Position numbers and translations under genes: made by a program. A DNA stretch of 64,000 nucleotides from Aequorivita sublithincola DSM 14238. Lineage in GTDB: Bacteria; Bacteroidota; Bacteroidia; Flavobacteriales; Flavobacteriaceae. The notes below the pieces were generated by a model. That model was not told where the DNA came from, did not search any database, and worked only from the letters and a program-made list of their open reading frames with translations. Positions 63,113 to 64,000 of the stretch are shown one piece after another (position 1 is the stretch's first letter; the number at the start of each line of letters is the position of its first letter). The stretch spans positions 3,268,501 through 3,332,500 of the forward strand of contig NC_018013.1 in assembly GCF_000265385.1 (NCBI RefSeq). Direction: 5' to 3'.

Positions 63113-63981
63113 TTAGCAAGCCGCTCCCTAACCCATTTTGCATCTTCTTTTTCAAAAAGAAACTTGATTATTTCATAAGTTTCTTGAATATCCTTTTTTT
63201 CGTTTTTCTTAAACTTCTTATACAAATCTGGATATTTCTCTTCTAGTAATCTAGTCATGTTTTCTCTTTTCACTGGATAAAACTTTCCATCGGCTAGGTT
63301 AAAAATTATTGGGCGTCTTGATTTTACATATTTATACCCTGAACGTCCTTTTGCAATAGTATATGCAGTTATATAATCGTCTGCAATGAAATCTTCTGTA
63401 AAGAGCAGAAAATTATCGATATGGTATGTTTTTATAAAATAATCTGAATTGTTATAAAAACTTGAGTTCAGATAAAAACTCTCACCATTAAAATATGAAA
63501 AATATTCACAAGGCATTTCATTAGCGTCTGTAATCTCAATAGTCTTGCTGCCTTTATTCTTTGATTTATCTTTAATATTGAATTTTAAACTAACATCTGG
63601 TAAATTGTTAGCCAATTCAGCATAGGTTTTATAAAATCCCGGAGTGGGCTTTTGGGTTAGAATCGTTGGTTCTTCTATATATGCCAATTTTATTGGTCTC
63701 CCAGTTTTAGAAACATCAATTTTAGTTGAGATTAAATCAATTGACTCGAATAAAATTCCTGCCAAGTGACCAATATTACCGATTGTAGCGTCAAACGTAT
63801 TCCTTTTGGATGTAATGGAATAACTATAAATCAAGCTATAAAGACCTTCCCTTTCCTTTTTCAAAACATCAAATTGAAAGTTTAAATCGCCTACTTCAAC
63901 TAAAAATTTTGGATCTTCTTTGATGAATAAATCATTAACCCTTATTGTTACTGGAATTTTAGAATTTTCAAAAGGAAACAT
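63109..63981 (-). CDS. Unrecognised protein at the right edge
   Basis: A 290-residue (at least) soluble protein that I cannot assign. It starts MFPFENSKIP if the ATG at 63981 is used, but the frame stays open to the window end (reading GDFFKR), so the real start may be outside. Visible features: several beta-strand-like segments with aromatic residues (YSLIYSYSIT, FSYFNGESFYLNSSFYNNSDYF near 165-185), a Lys/Asn-rich middle (KDKSKNKGSKT) and a highly charged helical C-terminus. No signal peptide, membrane segment or catalytic motif. The stop codon overlaps that of ribBA by 4 bases. Confidence 0.6.
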   Translation of the reverse strand: MFPFENSKIPVTIRVNDLFIKEDPKFLVEVGDLNFQFDVLKKEREGLYSLIYSYSITSKRNTFDATIGNIGHLAGILFESIDLISTKIDVSKTGRPIKLAYIEEPTILTQKPTPGFYKTYAELANNLPDVSLKFNIKDKSKNKGSKTIEITDANEMPCEYFSYFNGESFYLNSSFYNNSDYFIKTYHIDNFLLFTEDFIADDYITAYTIAKGRSGYKYVKSRRPIIFNLADGKFYPVKRENMTRLLEEKYPDLYKKFKKNEKKDIQETYEIIKFLFEKEDAKWVRERLAN

Positions 63982-64000
63982 TCGTTTAAAAAAATCTCCT

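Overview
The window is a low-GC, gene-dense chromosomal segment from a member of the Bacteroidetes, most likely family Flavobacteriaceae. Evidence: two secreted proteins with C-terminal type IX secretion (T9SS) sorting domains, a TonB-plug protein, many SP-II lipoproteins, TAnnTTTG-type -7 promoter boxes, A-rich leaders without Shine-Dalgarno sites, and short dispersed repeats typical of this phylum. The genus cannot be fixed from the sequence. I see no rRNA, tRNA, CRISPR array, prophage or insertion sequence; nearly everything is housekeeping or envelope chromosome with a few accessory genes.

Layout. 1-6.5 kb: the 5' part of a beta-propeller lipoprotein, an RsmB/NOP-type RNA methyltransferase, a secreted endonuclease I and a large GEVED/CARDB secreted protein. 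6.7-12.6 kb: single-chain purL, a repeat-filled gap, and a long-chain acyl-CoA ligase. 12.6-15.8 kb: a tightly coupled run of mntA-hepT toxin-antitoxin, an SMR exporter, a GT2 glycosyltransferase and a GT-C-like membrane glycosyltransferase. 15.9-22.6 kb: a DUF488 gene, then a MarR regulator and a fadN-fadA-fadE beta-oxidation set. 22.7-29.9 kb: secreted and envelope proteins (MG2-like/TonB-plug protein, beta-propeller, M28 and M1 peptidases) and a YdeI/OmdA protein. 29.9-36.3 kb: a small ABC system, a fasciclin lipoprotein, a BON-LysM protein, a VWA/MoxR-type ATPase pair, and a membrane protein with a PRC-barrel protein. 36.4-42.3 kb: S9 peptidase, App1-like phosphatase, lipid kinase, hydrolase-OsmC fusion and Cu,Zn-SOD lipoprotein. 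42.4-54.1 kb: a very large TraB/GumN protein, lpdA, S41 peptidase, a transsulfuration-type PLP enzyme, a YadA-head-like secreted protein and NhaC. 54.3-57.2 kb: a peroxide-defence run (2-Cys peroxiredoxin, thioredoxin, small conserved-looking ORF, tpx) followed by dgkA and a GNAT protein. 57.4-64 kb: ftsK-lolA-lptF/G operon, ribBA, and an unrecognised protein at the right edge.

How it works together. The clearest functional units are the MarR-fadN-fadA-fadE fatty-acid degradation cluster, with an acyl-CoA ligase 4 kb away; the thiol-peroxidase cluster; the envelope operon ftsK-lolA-lptF/G; and the toxin-antitoxin-led operon that runs by start/stop overlaps into an exporter and two glycosyltransferases.

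The most unusual sequence features are: (i) purL carries three in-frame peptides that look encoded by dispersed intergenic repeats, two of them inverted copies of one element; (ii) two terminators share the same outer stem but carry different repeat elements inside; (iii) the GTP cyclohydrolase II half of RibBA has lost all three zinc cysteines; (iv) a TraB-family protein carries three tandem copies of an unrecognised module.
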